Shown here: one piece after another, positions 25,456-34,300 of the stretch | How the letters are laid out: every line of letters starts with the position of its first letter | Position numbering within the stretch: position 1 is the stretch's first letter | From: CAZCTC01 sp964501335 | GTDB lineage: Bacteria; Chloroflexota; Anaerolineae; B4-G1; SLSP01 | Direction of reading: 5' to 3' | DNA: 64,000 bases | Assembly (NCBI GenBank): GCA_964501335.1 | Contig: CAZCTC010000001.1 | Span: forward strand, 1-64,000 | Made by a program: the position numbers and the translations under genes | The notes under the pieces: generated by a model | The model's input: only the letters and a program-made list of their open reading frames with translations | Told to the model about the DNA's origin: nothing | The model's database searches: none

Positions 25456-28400
25456 ATGGAGCATAGGCTTACCGGCCGACATCTGACGCTGTTAATCGGA
25501 GGATTGGGAATATCTTTACTCTTCATCCTGCTGCTCATTTTTTCCAGTCAACTCGCCGCCACCGCCCCCTTGCAGCAGAGTGGGGATACCGGAATACCGC
25601 CCGACCCCAATTGCCAGGACGGGCTCTGCGTCTTCTACATCAGCGATCCGCTGGACGATGCCGGCTATGAACCCTGGGGCTGTACCTTTCAAACTGCGAA
25701 TTCACTCTATTTTGGCACCTGCGATCGAGAAAATTACGGAAAACCCATCACCACCTCGATGATCTTCCGCAACATCACCCTGCCCCCCAACACTAAAATC
25801 GCCCGGGCCTACCTCGAATTTACCACCGACAGCTACGTAGGAACAGGAATCCAGACCGCATTTTACGGAGAAGCCAGCAGCAACCCCCGCAATTATGCAG
25901 CCGGGAACCCTTTGCCGGAAAAACGCCCCTGGATCAATCCAACTGCGCCCATCTTTTGGAGGATAAAAACCACCACTCCCTGGGAAAACGGGCGGATTCG
26001 GATCAGCCCCGATCTGACCCCGATTGTGCAGGCGATCGTCAATCGCACCGATTGGAACAAAGGCGGTGGGATCAATATCATCGCCGCCACCGCGGGGCCC
26101 AGCCCAAATACGCCCCCTTATCGGCGAATCCACAGTTACGACAACAATCAAACTTCCCCGCCCCGCCTGGTCATCCAGCTGGCCCCGGAAACCGTGATCC
26201 CGGCCTTTTCCTCCGAAAACAGAGCCCTCTGGCAACTGATCAACAATGCCGCCGTCAACCCCGACACCCTGGCCGTCAGCCTGACGAACCAACTCAGTGC
26301 CCATCAACGCGGGCAAATCTGGTATCGCATCCCTCAAAACGCTCTGGATCGTTTTGAAACGGTCTTCGATTTCCGCATGAAAAAAGCTCCGGGCCAAAAC
26401 AATACCGGAAACGGCCTGGCTTTTGTGCTGCACTACGGGCCGCAGGGCCCCTATGCCATCGGAGGCAGTGATTGTACGCAGGGCTACGGCAATATGAAAA
26501 ACAGCCTGGCGATAGAATTCGATACCCCCTCAACAGAATGCAGCAGCGTCAACGACCCCAATGCCCATCATGTCGCCGTTCAAATCCTGGGCGATCCCAC
26601 CCACAATGTAACCAATACCCCGGGGATCGTCTCTTTGCCCAATGTAAATCTCACCGACGGCAATATCCACACCGCCCGGATTACTTATCAATACGACCCG
26701 CAAACCGCCGCGGGGATGTTAAAAATCTATCTGGATCAAATCGACCCGGACGCCACACCCATCTTAAGCGTCCCGCTGATCCTTTCGGATACCTTAAGCA
26801 CCGACGCCGGCGCCTTGTGGGTGGGATTTACCGCCGCCAGCGACAACGTCAAAGTGGACCAAAGCCTCTTCAACACCTACTTCGCCCCCGACTGGGACAT
26901 GACCTGCCTGAGCTATGACTTCGCGACTGAAAACCTCACCCACAACTTTGTCCTGGACAATAAACTCGGCAATGACCCGGTGTTGAAACATGGCTGGCGC
27001 ACCAGCAACGGCCGGCTCTCGCTCAATCGCGGAATGGACGGGAATACGCCGCCGCTGCTCATCAACGACGATTTCGATTTCGACCTGATCGAAAAACTGT
27101 TAAACTCCACCTTACCCTTGCAAAGTATCCGCCTGGAATATACCTGGGCCAATGATTATATGAACCCCGATGGGCTGGAACCCCCGATGACCTCAACCGC
27201 AGCGGCCCATATCGAATTAAAATCCGCCGGCGGCGCCTCCCGACTCATAGAACGAATCCTGACTCCGGCCGAACCACAAAGCAGCGCCCATGTCCTGATC
27301 AGCGATTTCAATATGGAAAATCTTTACCATCCCACCGGCCTCCGGGTCCGCCTGGAAATGGAAAACCCTAAGCAGGCAATTTATATAAGAAGGATCGGAC
27401 TCTGTTTCAACAACGGCGCACCGCCGCGCCCACCGCTCCCTACCGAAGAAGAGATAACGGCCTGCCACGATTTACAACAGCTGCTGGAAAGCCGCTACCA
27501 ACCCTTCGGCCCCAGCACCGGGCAGGGAAAACAAGCCGAAATCCACGCCACCGGCACGATCACCCTGGAACCTTACCTGAATTACAAACTGGATGCCTCA
27601 GGTTATCCCGACTCCCTGACCTATACCGACACACCCACCGGCGTCAAACTGGTTCCCTGCGCTTACAAAGATGCCCAGGGAGATTTCTACGATCCCAATC
27701 CCTCGTCCGGCGTTCCGGCCAGCCCCATTGTCCGCTTTGCAGCGCTCGGAGATCCCGAATGGCAGGAGCGCATGGTCCTGCTCAACTACGCAGCCTACTT
27801 CTCTGTCGGAGGCGAGAGCTGGTGCCATGCCCGGGACAACGTTTTCAACAGCATCCAGAATCGTTACACCCCGATCGATTACACCCTCGGTTACAATGTC
27901 CCGCCGCCCGGCTATTTTTGTGAAATCCAGGATGAAGATGCCGGCCACCCCCAATATATCGAAACCTCCAGCGGCCCCTGCGGCTCCTTCGTCGGCTCGC
28001 TCTATCGGGCCATGGGATACTTCGATGTAGATGCCATCGATCAGCATTACAGCATCCCTTCCCACGTCGATATGGTCACCGCCGCGGTCGGCGGGCTCTA
28101 CTATGCCGTCGATACCTACGAAGGCAGCCTGGCCCAAAATGCCTATATGGAATTTTCCCCCCTCTTCGTCCGGCGCGATCTCGGCAGCGCAACCACCTAC
28201 GTCCCCCGCCCGGTCCAATTCACCGCCCTGCGGGTCTATCCGGTCCATGATTGCGCCCAAAATGTCAACGGCGTCTGCCAGGGCACTCATACTCACGTTT
28301 TCGGCATGTCGGGAATCAATCCGGTCAAATGCAAACCCGAGGTGGACGCCGATTGCGAAAAAAGCCGCACCTACGTAGGCGGACACTGGCTGGATCCCAT

Positions 28401-30360
28401 CGTAAAAGAGATCTCCCCCGCCAACCAGGGCACACCTTCCTATGACCCCGAATCCCTCTGGCAGGCCATCAAGCCGGGAGATATCGCCATCAGTATTATC
28501 AATCGCAACAGTCCAACCCCGCTACCAGATCCCATCCATGGAAATGCCCTCATCCAAACCAAAGAGGAAGACCCCAATCCCACAGCGCAGCTCAATATCC
28601 ACATCCAGGTGGTCGTTGGTTGGGGACCTTCCGTCCTATCGAAGGATTATCTGCCCAACAGCCTCCGCTATGGCCGGAATTTTTACTCCACTTACACTGC
28701 AGTTCCCGAAAACAAGCGCCCGGAATATGTCCCCTATATCATGGAACGTTCTTCTCTGCCGGGCACCAGCGAAGGAGTCAAAGGACCGCGCCCCTTCAAT
28801 TACAGGATATGGCACACCTCCACCGACTTCTGGGTGGCCGATTACAACCCGACAGCACTTAAACAAACCCTGGAAGGAACTGCCCCAACCGACCTCAAAG
28901 CCCCCATCCCGGAACCGATGGGCAGTCCCCTCCCACCGCAGCTTTCGGGCAAAGTAGCCTGGAGTCCGGATGGAAACTGGCTCGCGGCAGGCAACCAATT
29001 CGGCACCACCCTTTATTCTGCGGATCTGGAAACGGTCGTCGTGTTGAATTCCACGTTCATTGCCACCGATCTCGCCTGGAGCCCCAACAATATCCAGCTC
29101 GCCGTCGCCGAAGCCGATCAAACCATCCACATCTGGGATATAAACGTCCTCAAACCGATCGCCACCCTGCACGGCCACCTCGCCGGGTTGACCGGGGTAT
29201 CCTGGAATCCCCAGCTAAGCCTGTTGGCCAGCAGCAGCCAGGATGGAACGGTGATCCTGTGGGACACGACCAGCTACAAAGCCATAAAGACCTTCTCCAC
29301 TCACAATTCCGGAGCCATGGGCGCCCTGACCTGGAGCCCCAACGGAAAATTCCTGGCCGCCAGCAGCGCCGACGCGATTTATCTCTGGGATATCGAAGGG
29401 AATTTAATCAACACCTTCCCCATCGCTACATTTGCCAGTGAATCGCTACAATGGACCCCCGACGGAACCGCCCTCCTCACATCGGGCCCCCAACTCTGGG
29501 ATCCCTTCTCCGGCACCCTGCTCCGCACTTATTCCGCCTGCGGCAACAATAATACCCGGGCAGCGCTCAGCCCGAACGGCCAGGCCCTCGCCGCGGCCGG
29601 AATTTCCAGCCTGAAAAACGTGGCCTGCCGTACGCTTTTAAATCAGGCCGGAGAAGAATTGAACCAGGCGCCCCTGCCTACCCCTCCCGGAATTCTCGCC
29701 ATCGACTCGCTGGACTGGCACCCCAACGGCACCCAGATAGCCATGTTGACTCAAGCCGGATGGCTTTACCTGTGGGACCCGACCTACCGCGAACTCCTGG
29801 CGGTCGCCCCCCGCCCCAGCATCACGTTGCCCGAACTGCAAACCAGCCTGGCGCAATCCGTCACTGATGACCGGCTTTACGATCAACTGGCCACGCTCCT
29901 GTCGACCGGAAATTACAGCCGGTTCGCCACAACAGTCGAATCCTACACCTTACAAGTACCCCCCCCTGCGCTTCCCTATCTGACTAAACTCGCAGCTTAT
30001 CTGGATCTCCAGCAATGGAGCCTCCCCGCAGAACAGGAGACGCTGGAAGCCCAACCGTTGAGCCTGATCTATATCGGTAAGCCCTGGGAAACCGCCAACC
30101 AATCCGACTGGAGGGTTATCAATCCTAATCCTTACGCCGTCGAGGTTTACTGGGGTTGGGCCGCCAGCTGGCCGCAAACCGAAGCCGCCCCGTTTGTCGT
30201 TCCGGCCGCCACCAGGGAAGGGCCAGGAATCTGGGATTTTGACACGCCGACCAACACGCGGACCACCGAAATCGCCATCCGCATTCGCTCCGGCAGTTTC
30301 TCAATCGGGGCTTCCAACGATCCCGGCCCCCAACCCATGCTGACCAGCCGGGAAGAATAA
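25456..30360 (+). CDS. Exported multidomain protein: DNRLRE-like, L-type lectin, cysteine-peptidase-like and WD40 regions
   Basis: The 1634-aa protein has AGGAGG 6 nt before the ATG and an N-terminal signal/anchor (about 10-36). Residues 70-240 resemble DNRLRE-type stalk domains (RAYLEF, then WNKGGGINIIA, then RRIHSYD). Residues 245-460 resemble an L-type lectin: FDFRMKKAPGQNNTGNGLAF, NSLAIEFDT and ALWVGFTAAS. A middle part has CGSFVGSLYRAMGY (Cys842), PGDIAISI (about 1008) and HIQVVVGWG (His1049). This order resembles the Cys/GD/His layout of NlpC/P60-type enzymes, but with an insertion of over 100 residues, so catalysis is uncertain. Residues 1165-1445 carry about six WD40-like repeats (LAWSPNN, HIWDIN, LLASSSQDGTVILWD). 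The final 150 residues are unrecognised. It is monocistronic. A role in surface binding of sugars or peptidoglycan is inferred. Confidence 0.75.
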   Translation: MEHRLTGRHLTLLIGGLGISLLFILLLIFSSQLAATAPLQQSGDTGIPPDPNCQDGLCVFYISDPLDDAGYEPWGCTFQTANSLYFGTCDRENYGKPITTSMIFRNITLPPNTKIARAYLEFTTDSYVGTGIQTAFYGEASSNPRNYAAGNPLPEKRPWINPTAPIFWRIKTTTPWENGRIRISPDLTPIVQAIVNRTDWNKGGGINIIAATAGPSPNTPPYRRIHSYDNNQTSPPRLVIQLAPETVIPAFSSENRALWQLINNAAVNPDTLAVSLTNQLSAHQRGQIWYRIPQNALDRFETVFDFRMKKAPGQNNTGNGLAFVLHYGPQGPYAIGGSDCTQGYGNMKNSLAIEFDTPSTECSSVNDPNAHHVAVQILGDPTHNVTNTPGIVSLPNVNLTDGNIHTARITYQYDPQTAAGMLKIYLDQIDPDATPILSVPLILSDTLSTDAGALWVGFTAASDNVKVDQSLFNTYFAPDWDMTCLSYDFATENLTHNFVLDNKLGNDPVLKHGWRTSNGRLSLNRGMDGNTPPLLINDDFDFDLIEKLLNSTLPLQSIRLEYTWANDYMNPDGLEPPMTSTAAAHIELKSAGGASRLIERILTPAEPQSSAHVLISDFNMENLYHPTGLRVRLEMENPKQAIYIRRIGLCFNNGAPPRPPLPTEEEITACHDLQQLLESRYQPFGPSTGQGKQAEIHATGTITLEPYLNYKLDASGYPDSLTYTDTPTGVKLVPCAYKDAQGDFYDPNPSSGVPASPIVRFAALGDPEWQERMVLLNYAAYFSVGGESWCHARDNVFNSIQNRYTPIDYTLGYNVPPPGYFCEIQDEDAGHPQYIETSSGPCGSFVGSLYRAMGYFDVDAIDQHYSIPSHVDMVTAAVGGLYYAVDTYEGSLAQNAYMEFSPLFVRRDLGSATTYVPRPVQFTALRVYPVHDCAQNVNGVCQGTHTHVFGMSGINPVKCKPEVDADCEKSRTYVGGHWLDPIVKEISPANQGTPSYDPESLWQAIKPGDIAISIINRNSPTPLPDPIHGNALIQTKEEDPNPTAQLNIHIQVVVGWGPSVLSKDYLPNSLRYGRNFYSTYTAVPENKRPEYVPYIMERSSLPGTSEGVKGPRPFNYRIWHTSTDFWVADYNPTALKQTLEGTAPTDLKAPIPEPMGSPLPPQLSGKVAWSPDGNWLAAGNQFGTTLYSADLETVVVLNSTFIATDLAWSPNNIQLAVAEADQTIHIWDINVLKPIATLHGHLAGLTGVSWNPQLSLLASSSQDGTVILWDTTSYKAIKTFSTHNSGAMGALTWSPNGKFLAASSADAIYLWDIEGNLINTFPIATFASESLQWTPDGTALLTSGPQLWDPFSGTLLRTYSACGNNNTRAALSPNGQALAAAGISSLKNVACRTLLNQAGEELNQAPLPTPPGILAIDSLDWHPNGTQIAMLTQAGWLYLWDPTYRELLAVAPRPSITLPELQTSLAQSVTDDRLYDQLATLLSTGNYSRFATTVESYTLQVPPPALPYLTKLAAYLDLQQWSLPAEQETLEAQPLSLIYIGKPWETANQSDWRVINPNPYAVEVYWGWAASWPQTEAAPFVVPAATREGPGIWDFDTPTNTRTTEIAIRIRSGSFSIGASNDPGPQPMLTSREE

Positions 30361-30371
30361 AAACCCGACCC

Positions 30372-30407
30372 GTGGTTTCGCGGGCTTTCTGAAGCCCGCG
30401 AAACCAC
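30372..30407. terminator. Terminator hairpin between convergent genes (palindrome family core)
   Basis: Arms 30372-30387 and 30392-30407, 16 bp perfect, loop TCTG. It fills the 50-bp gap between a plus-strand and a minus-strand gene end. The stem design matches the dispersed element but the longer flanks are missing. Confidence 0.65.
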
Positions 30408-30410
30408 AAC

Positions 30411-33248
30411 CTATCCCAGCCAGCCCCGTTCTCGCCCTAAAGCCACCGCTTGAGTACGGTTTTGCGCCCCCAGCTTCAAATAGAGATTGTGTACATGGAA
30501 CTTCACCGTCCCCACCGTAATAAAAAGCCGTTCCGCAACCTGCTGATTGGTCAATCCTTCGGCCAGCAACCGCAGCACTTCTACCTCCTGGCGGGTCAGC
30601 ACTTCGCCCTCCGGTTCGGACTCCGGAAGCTCCGGCTTTTCAGCGCCCGCAAACGCCCTCAGCACTTCACGACAAAGAGGCACATTCTCCAAAAAGGCCG
30701 CCCGGACAGCCGGATCGACCATCCGATCGGCCCGCTCCATCAACCGCCGATAAGCCGTTTGCAGCACACCCCGGCTCCGCCCATTGCCCGCCGCTTGCCA
30801 CACCTTGTAGCAGGCCAGATGCATGAACAAATCATCATCGACAATCTCCGCCTCATCCGGGCCGATCGCTTCCCAAACCGTCGTGATATGCGCCTGAGCC
30901 TGCGCCAGGTTTCCCAGCCCCAGCTCTGCCAGCGCCGCCCCGCTTAAAGATTCCAGCGCCCGTCCCTGCATCCCGCTTTCAACTTGAATGGCATAGGCCC
31001 GATCAAATGCCGTCAGCGCCTCATTCCAACTCCGGGTTAACAAAGCCGCCAGTCCCATCAAATTCCAGGCCAATCCTTGAAGCGCAGGATCGTCGTCTTC
31101 CCCGGCAATTTCCAACGCCTGCCGGGCCGTTTCATCGGCCCGCACAGGATCTTCGAGATTGATCCACAAACGGCCTAAATTGATCAGCTCGATGCACTCA
31201 TGCCACCGGCTCCCGCCGGCCCGATAAATCGCCAAAGCCGCCTCATACTGCCGACAGGCTCCGGCATAATCCCCCATATCCGACAACAACGTCCCCAGAT
31301 TGGAAAGGGCTACCGCCTCCGCCCGACGATAGCCGGTCTGGCGGATCAAATTTAAGGCCTGCTCCCGCAATTTCAACGACTCGCCGTACCGGAATTGATG
31401 CCGCAAAATCGTAGAAAGGGAATCCAGACAGGCGCTTTGCCCAAAAAGATCCCCTAATTCCCGGCTGATTTCCAAAGATTGTTCAATCGAAACCGTGGCA
31501 ACCCGATAATTGCCCCGCTGCATCAGCACCCATCCCAGATTGTAAAAGGTGGAAGCCTCACCCCGCCAATCGCCAACCTCGTTGTAAATCTGCCGCGCCC
31601 GTTCAAAGGCCCCTTCCGCCGCTTGCAGATTCCCCTGGCGCAGGGCAATTTCCCCAAAAGTGACCTCGCATTCAGCCTCGATGGTCCGCAACCCCTGCGC
31701 CTGAGCCAGCGTCAAAGCCTGCCGGACCATCTCCTGCGCTTCGGCATAGCGACATTGATTGACAATGTAAAAGGCCAGCCGGCTCAGACAAAAAGCCTCA
31801 TCGGCCGGCAGCCCCTGCAACAGGGGCAGGCAGCTCTCCATGACCTCCCGCGCCCGGTCAATCTGCCGGGCCCGAAAGATAAAAACAGCCTGCCGGGCCC
31901 GCAATCGCCCCACCAACACCCGCATCTCCGGCATGGTCAACGCCAACGCCTGCGCCGCCACGCCCAAAGCCTGCTCTCCGACCGTGTACCAGCCCCGAAT
32001 CTCGTAAAAACGGGCCAGCCCCTCCATCCCCATCGCCAGTTGCTGCTCCCGGCGATTTTGCCAGGCCCATTCCCAGGCCTGTTGGATATTGTCGATTTCC
32101 ACTGCAATTTGAGCCAGAGCCTGCACCTGCTCTCGCCCACGCAGACGATCCTCCTGCCCGGCCAATAAACCGATAAAATAAATACAATGCCGTTGACAGA
32201 GACTTTCGACCCGGGCGCCCTCTTCCTGATAACATTCAGCCGCATATTGATGCACCAGAGGATGCATCCAATACCGCCGGGAAGTTGGATCCCACTTCAA
32301 AAAGGCCGTATCGACCAGCGCCGCAAGGGTCCCCAGGCGCACCTGTGCTACCTGCTCAGCCGCCGCCCGCTGAATAGAGCCACGGAACAGAGCCAGACGG
32401 CCGCACGCTTCCCGCTCCGCTTCGCTCAACAACGCCCAGGAAGATTCGAACACAGCCCGCAGACTGCGGTGGCGGTCCGGCACATCCCCTCGCCGGCTGG
32501 ATAAAAAATCCAGACTGCGTTCGATCTCCATCTCAATTTCTCCCAATGAAAGCACCCGGGTCCAGGCCGCCGCCATCTCCAACGCCAACGGCACTCCATC
32601 CACCAACCGACAAATACGCGCCACCGCCGCCCGATCGGCTTCAGTCCACAGGAAAGCCCCCTGCACCCGATGGGTCTCCTGTAAAAACAGCTGCACCGCC
32701 GCGAAGGTTTCCCGGTGCGGATCAAGAGGGTCCGACGGATAGGGCAACCCATCGACCTCGATCCACCATTCCGTCTCTAAATTCAACCGCACTCGCGAGG
32801 TAACCAGGATCTTTCCCCCCGGCGCAGCGGCCAGAATCCGGTCCAGCAACAGAGATCGTTCCCCTAGATGCTCGGCATTATCCACTACCAACAAAAACTG
32901 GCGCGGACGCAGATAATCGAGCAATTGCGCTTCAGCATTGATCGCCCCAAACAGCGAAAGCCCCAACGCCTCGGCCAACGAAAAAATCAACCCCTCCAGA
33001 CTTGTTTCAGACGGCTCGACCTCACACCAGAAAGATTCCAGGGCCGAACTCCAGGCGATCTGCAAAGCCAGCCGGCTTTTCCCGATGCCGCCCGGCCCGA
33101 CCAGCGTTACCAGCGACACCTCCTGTAGCCGCTGCTGAATGGCCCGCAATTCAGCCTCGCGGCCCACCAATCCAGCCGGATTGGACGGCAGCCGAACTCC
33201 TTGAGTTACTTCTACCGGTTGAAATTTTTGCATAACGCTTCCCGTCAT
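30411..33248 (-). CDS. LuxR-family regulator with NTPase and TPR domains
   Basis: The 945-aa protein has a P-loop at residues 51-58 (GPGGIGKS) with LLVVDNAEHL and ILVTSR motifs of AfsR/MalT-type STAND ATPases. A TPR-rich middle (about 400-860) includes ASTFYNLGWVLMQRGNYRVA and a C-terminal LuxR helix-turn-helix covers about 880-943 (LTRQEVEVLRLLAEGLTNQQ, GTVKFHVHNLY). It probably binds DNA after an inducer and ATP promote assembly. The start ATG at 33248 overlaps the stop of the upstream 104-aa gene (ATGA), so the two are coupled. An internal start five codons later is possible. The controlled genes are unknown; the lectin-WD40 gene converges on it. Confidence 0.87.
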   Translation of the reverse strand: MTGSVMQKFQPVEVTQGVRLPSNPAGLVGREAELRAIQQRLQEVSLVTLVGPGGIGKSRLALQIAWSSALESFWCEVEPSETSLEGLIFSLAEALGLSLFGAINAEAQLLDYLRPRQFLLVVDNAEHLGERSLLLDRILAAAPGGKILVTSRVRLNLETEWWIEVDGLPYPSDPLDPHRETFAAVQLFLQETHRVQGAFLWTEADRAAVARICRLVDGVPLALEMAAAWTRVLSLGEIEMEIERSLDFLSSRRGDVPDRHRSLRAVFESSWALLSEAEREACGRLALFRGSIQRAAAEQVAQVRLGTLAALVDTAFLKWDPTSRRYWMHPLVHQYAAECYQEEGARVESLCQRHCIYFIGLLAGQEDRLRGREQVQALAQIAVEIDNIQQAWEWAWQNRREQQLAMGMEGLARFYEIRGWYTVGEQALGVAAQALALTMPEMRVLVGRLRARQAVFIFRARQIDRAREVMESCLPLLQGLPADEAFCLSRLAFYIVNQCRYAEAQEMVRQALTLAQAQGLRTIEAECEVTFGEIALRQGNLQAAEGAFERARQIYNEVGDWRGEASTFYNLGWVLMQRGNYRVATVSIEQSLEISRELGDLFGQSACLDSLSTILRHQFRYGESLKLREQALNLIRQTGYRRAEAVALSNLGTLLSDMGDYAGACRQYEAALAIYRAGGSRWHECIELINLGRLWINLEDPVRADETARQALEIAGEDDDPALQGLAWNLMGLAALLTRSWNEALTAFDRAYAIQVESGMQGRALESLSGAALAELGLGNLAQAQAHITTVWEAIGPDEAEIVDDDLFMHLACYKVWQAAGNGRSRGVLQTAYRRLMERADRMVDPAVRAAFLENVPLCREVLRAFAGAEKPELPESEPEGEVLTRQEVEVLRLLAEGLTNQQVAERLFITVGTVKFHVHNLYLKLGAQNRTQAVALGRERGWLG

Positions 33249-33559
33249 TCAGTCGTATAGTCGGTCTCCAGATCGGTGGGCGTAGAGGACAATCCCCACC
33301 AGCTCTGACCGTCATCTTGAGATGCATAAAACTCCCGCGTCGAACTGAAAGGCGAAATAATCTGTACGATCAATCCGGGTTGGGTTTTGTGCCGATAGAG
33401 ATTCCCAATGCCGCCGCTGTAAGTCCGCCCATCGAAAACATTGACCTCCAACACCGACTGCCATCCCGCCGGGCCCAGCCGTTCCAATTGCCAGGCGGTC
33501 ACATCGTCATGCCCGTCGCTCCACACCACGCCGTTGCACACGCTGCGGAATTCAGCCAT
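33245..33559 (-). CDS. Unknown 104-aa protein coupled to the LuxR regulator
   Basis: The start at 33559 has AAGGAGG 8 nt upstream. A longer in-frame start at 33664 runs through repeat DNA and was rejected. No signal peptide or membrane segment is seen. The sequence is rich in W, G and Y (VVWSDGHDDVTAWQLERLGP, DGQSWWGLSS) and looks like a small beta-sheet protein. I do not recognise a family. Its stop overlaps the regulator's start by 4 nt, which suggests equimolar synthesis and possibly a ligand-binding or accessory role for the regulator. Confidence 0.7.
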   Translation of the reverse strand: MAEFRSVCNGVVWSDGHDDVTAWQLERLGPAGWQSVLEVNVFDGRTYSGGIGNLYRHKTQPGLIVQIISPFSSTREFYASQDDGQSWWGLSSTPTDLETDYTTE

Positions 33560-33684
33560 GGGATTGCCTCCTTGAAAAAAACTCCAATCCAGAGTGTAGC
33601 CGGAAAAAAGAAAAACGGCAAAGGAGCGGCTCTGGAAAAGGCCAAAGAAAGTAGACAGCGGCAAGTAGACAGTAGATAGCCTGC

Positions 33685-33829
33685 GCCGCCGGGGCGGCTC
33701 TGGAAAAGGGCTATGTTTTGGTGCGCCTCAGAAGGCGCACCAAAACATCAACAAAAAAACTCTCTTTCCCTGCTTCGCACCGCGCGTCGTATCTGTCCGG
33801 GAAAAGATAATTTGCGGGACGTTACAAGG
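33685..33829 (-). repeat. Palindromic intergenic element (reverse orientation) next to GTAGACA units
   Basis: Hairpin arms 33713-33728 and 33733-33748, 16 bp perfect, loop CAGA. Left flank GGGGCGGCTCTGGAAAAGG; right flank A-run, CTCTCTTTCCCTGCTTCGCA, GCGCGTCG and TTTGCGGGACGTTAC. It is preceded by a half flank at 33626-33645 and AGTAGACAG units at 33650-33678. Confidence 0.75.
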
Positions 33830-33892
33830 CCGGGTTATTTTCAGGACAGAAGGCCATGGCGGGGGCGGCACCCCGAAGGATGAAAATGGTTT
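33830..33892 (+). repeat. GGATGA-type repeat, copy A
   Basis: Starts with TATTTTCAGGACAG, then GGGGCGGCAC, CCGAAGGATGA and AAAATGGTTT. It is almost identical to 34111-34170, and its beginning recurs at 34267-34287. The inner part also forms the 3' end of cheB. Confidence 0.75.
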
Positions 33893-33991
33893 GTCCGGTT
33901 TGGTTTCCTGGGATTTCATCCCAGGCTTACCTAAACCACCCTTTCAGGGTTTAAGAAGGCGCCTGTCAATGCAATGCGACAAAAAGGGGAA

Positions 33992-34031
33992 GGGGGAATT
34001 TGCACGCCTTCTGAGGCGTGCAAATTCCCCC
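33992..34031 (-). repeat. Palindromic element, GCACGCC-stem subtype (reverse orientation)
   Basis: 18-bp perfect arms (33992-34009, 34014-34031), loop TCTG, followed by CAAAAAACAAACTCCCTCC. The flank is the reverse complement of that of the copy at 56596. A GC-rich CCCCCGCTCGCGGGGG palindrome follows at about 34055-34075. Confidence 0.7.
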
Positions 34032-34110
34032 AAAAAACAAACTCCCTCCTCTTTCCCCCGCTCGCGGGGGAAAGGGGAGGGCCGGGGAGAGGATAGAGGG
34101 GGCCAGCACG

Positions 34111-34170
34111 GCCTATTTTCAGGACAGAACGCCATGCAGGGGGCGGCACCCCGAAGGATGAAAATGGTTT
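34111..34170 (+). repeat. GGATGA-type repeat, copy B
   Basis: Near-identical to 33830-33892 from TATTTTCAGGACAG to AAAATGGTTT. A third, cut-off copy (TATTTTCAGGACAG) lies at 34267-34287 just before the stop of the next gene. Confidence 0.75.
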
Positions 34171-34180
34171 TCAGGCGAGA

Positions 34181-34250
34181 GGGCGCCCACGCAGGGGCGC
34201 CCCTACCTTGGCGGCATTTGGGTAGGGGCGGCCCGATGTGGCCGCCCTCG
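34181..34250. repeat. Two facing GC-rich palindromic dispersed repeats
   Basis: GGGCGCCCACGCAGGGGCGC plus CCCTAC at 34181-34206, and GGTAGGGGCGGCCCGATGTG plus GCCGCCC at 34221-34247, in opposite orientation. Related units lie at 17199 and 17872. The whole 33560-34300 interval is made of repeats; no gene is seen in it. Confidence 0.65.
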
Positions 34251-34300
34251 GGAAGATTTTTGCACGGCCGGGCTATTTTCAGGACAGCTACAACAACCAC

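Noticed and set aside
33560..34300. CRISPR array
   Set aside because: The repeats are of several types, unevenly spaced, and there are no equal-length spacers or cas genes.
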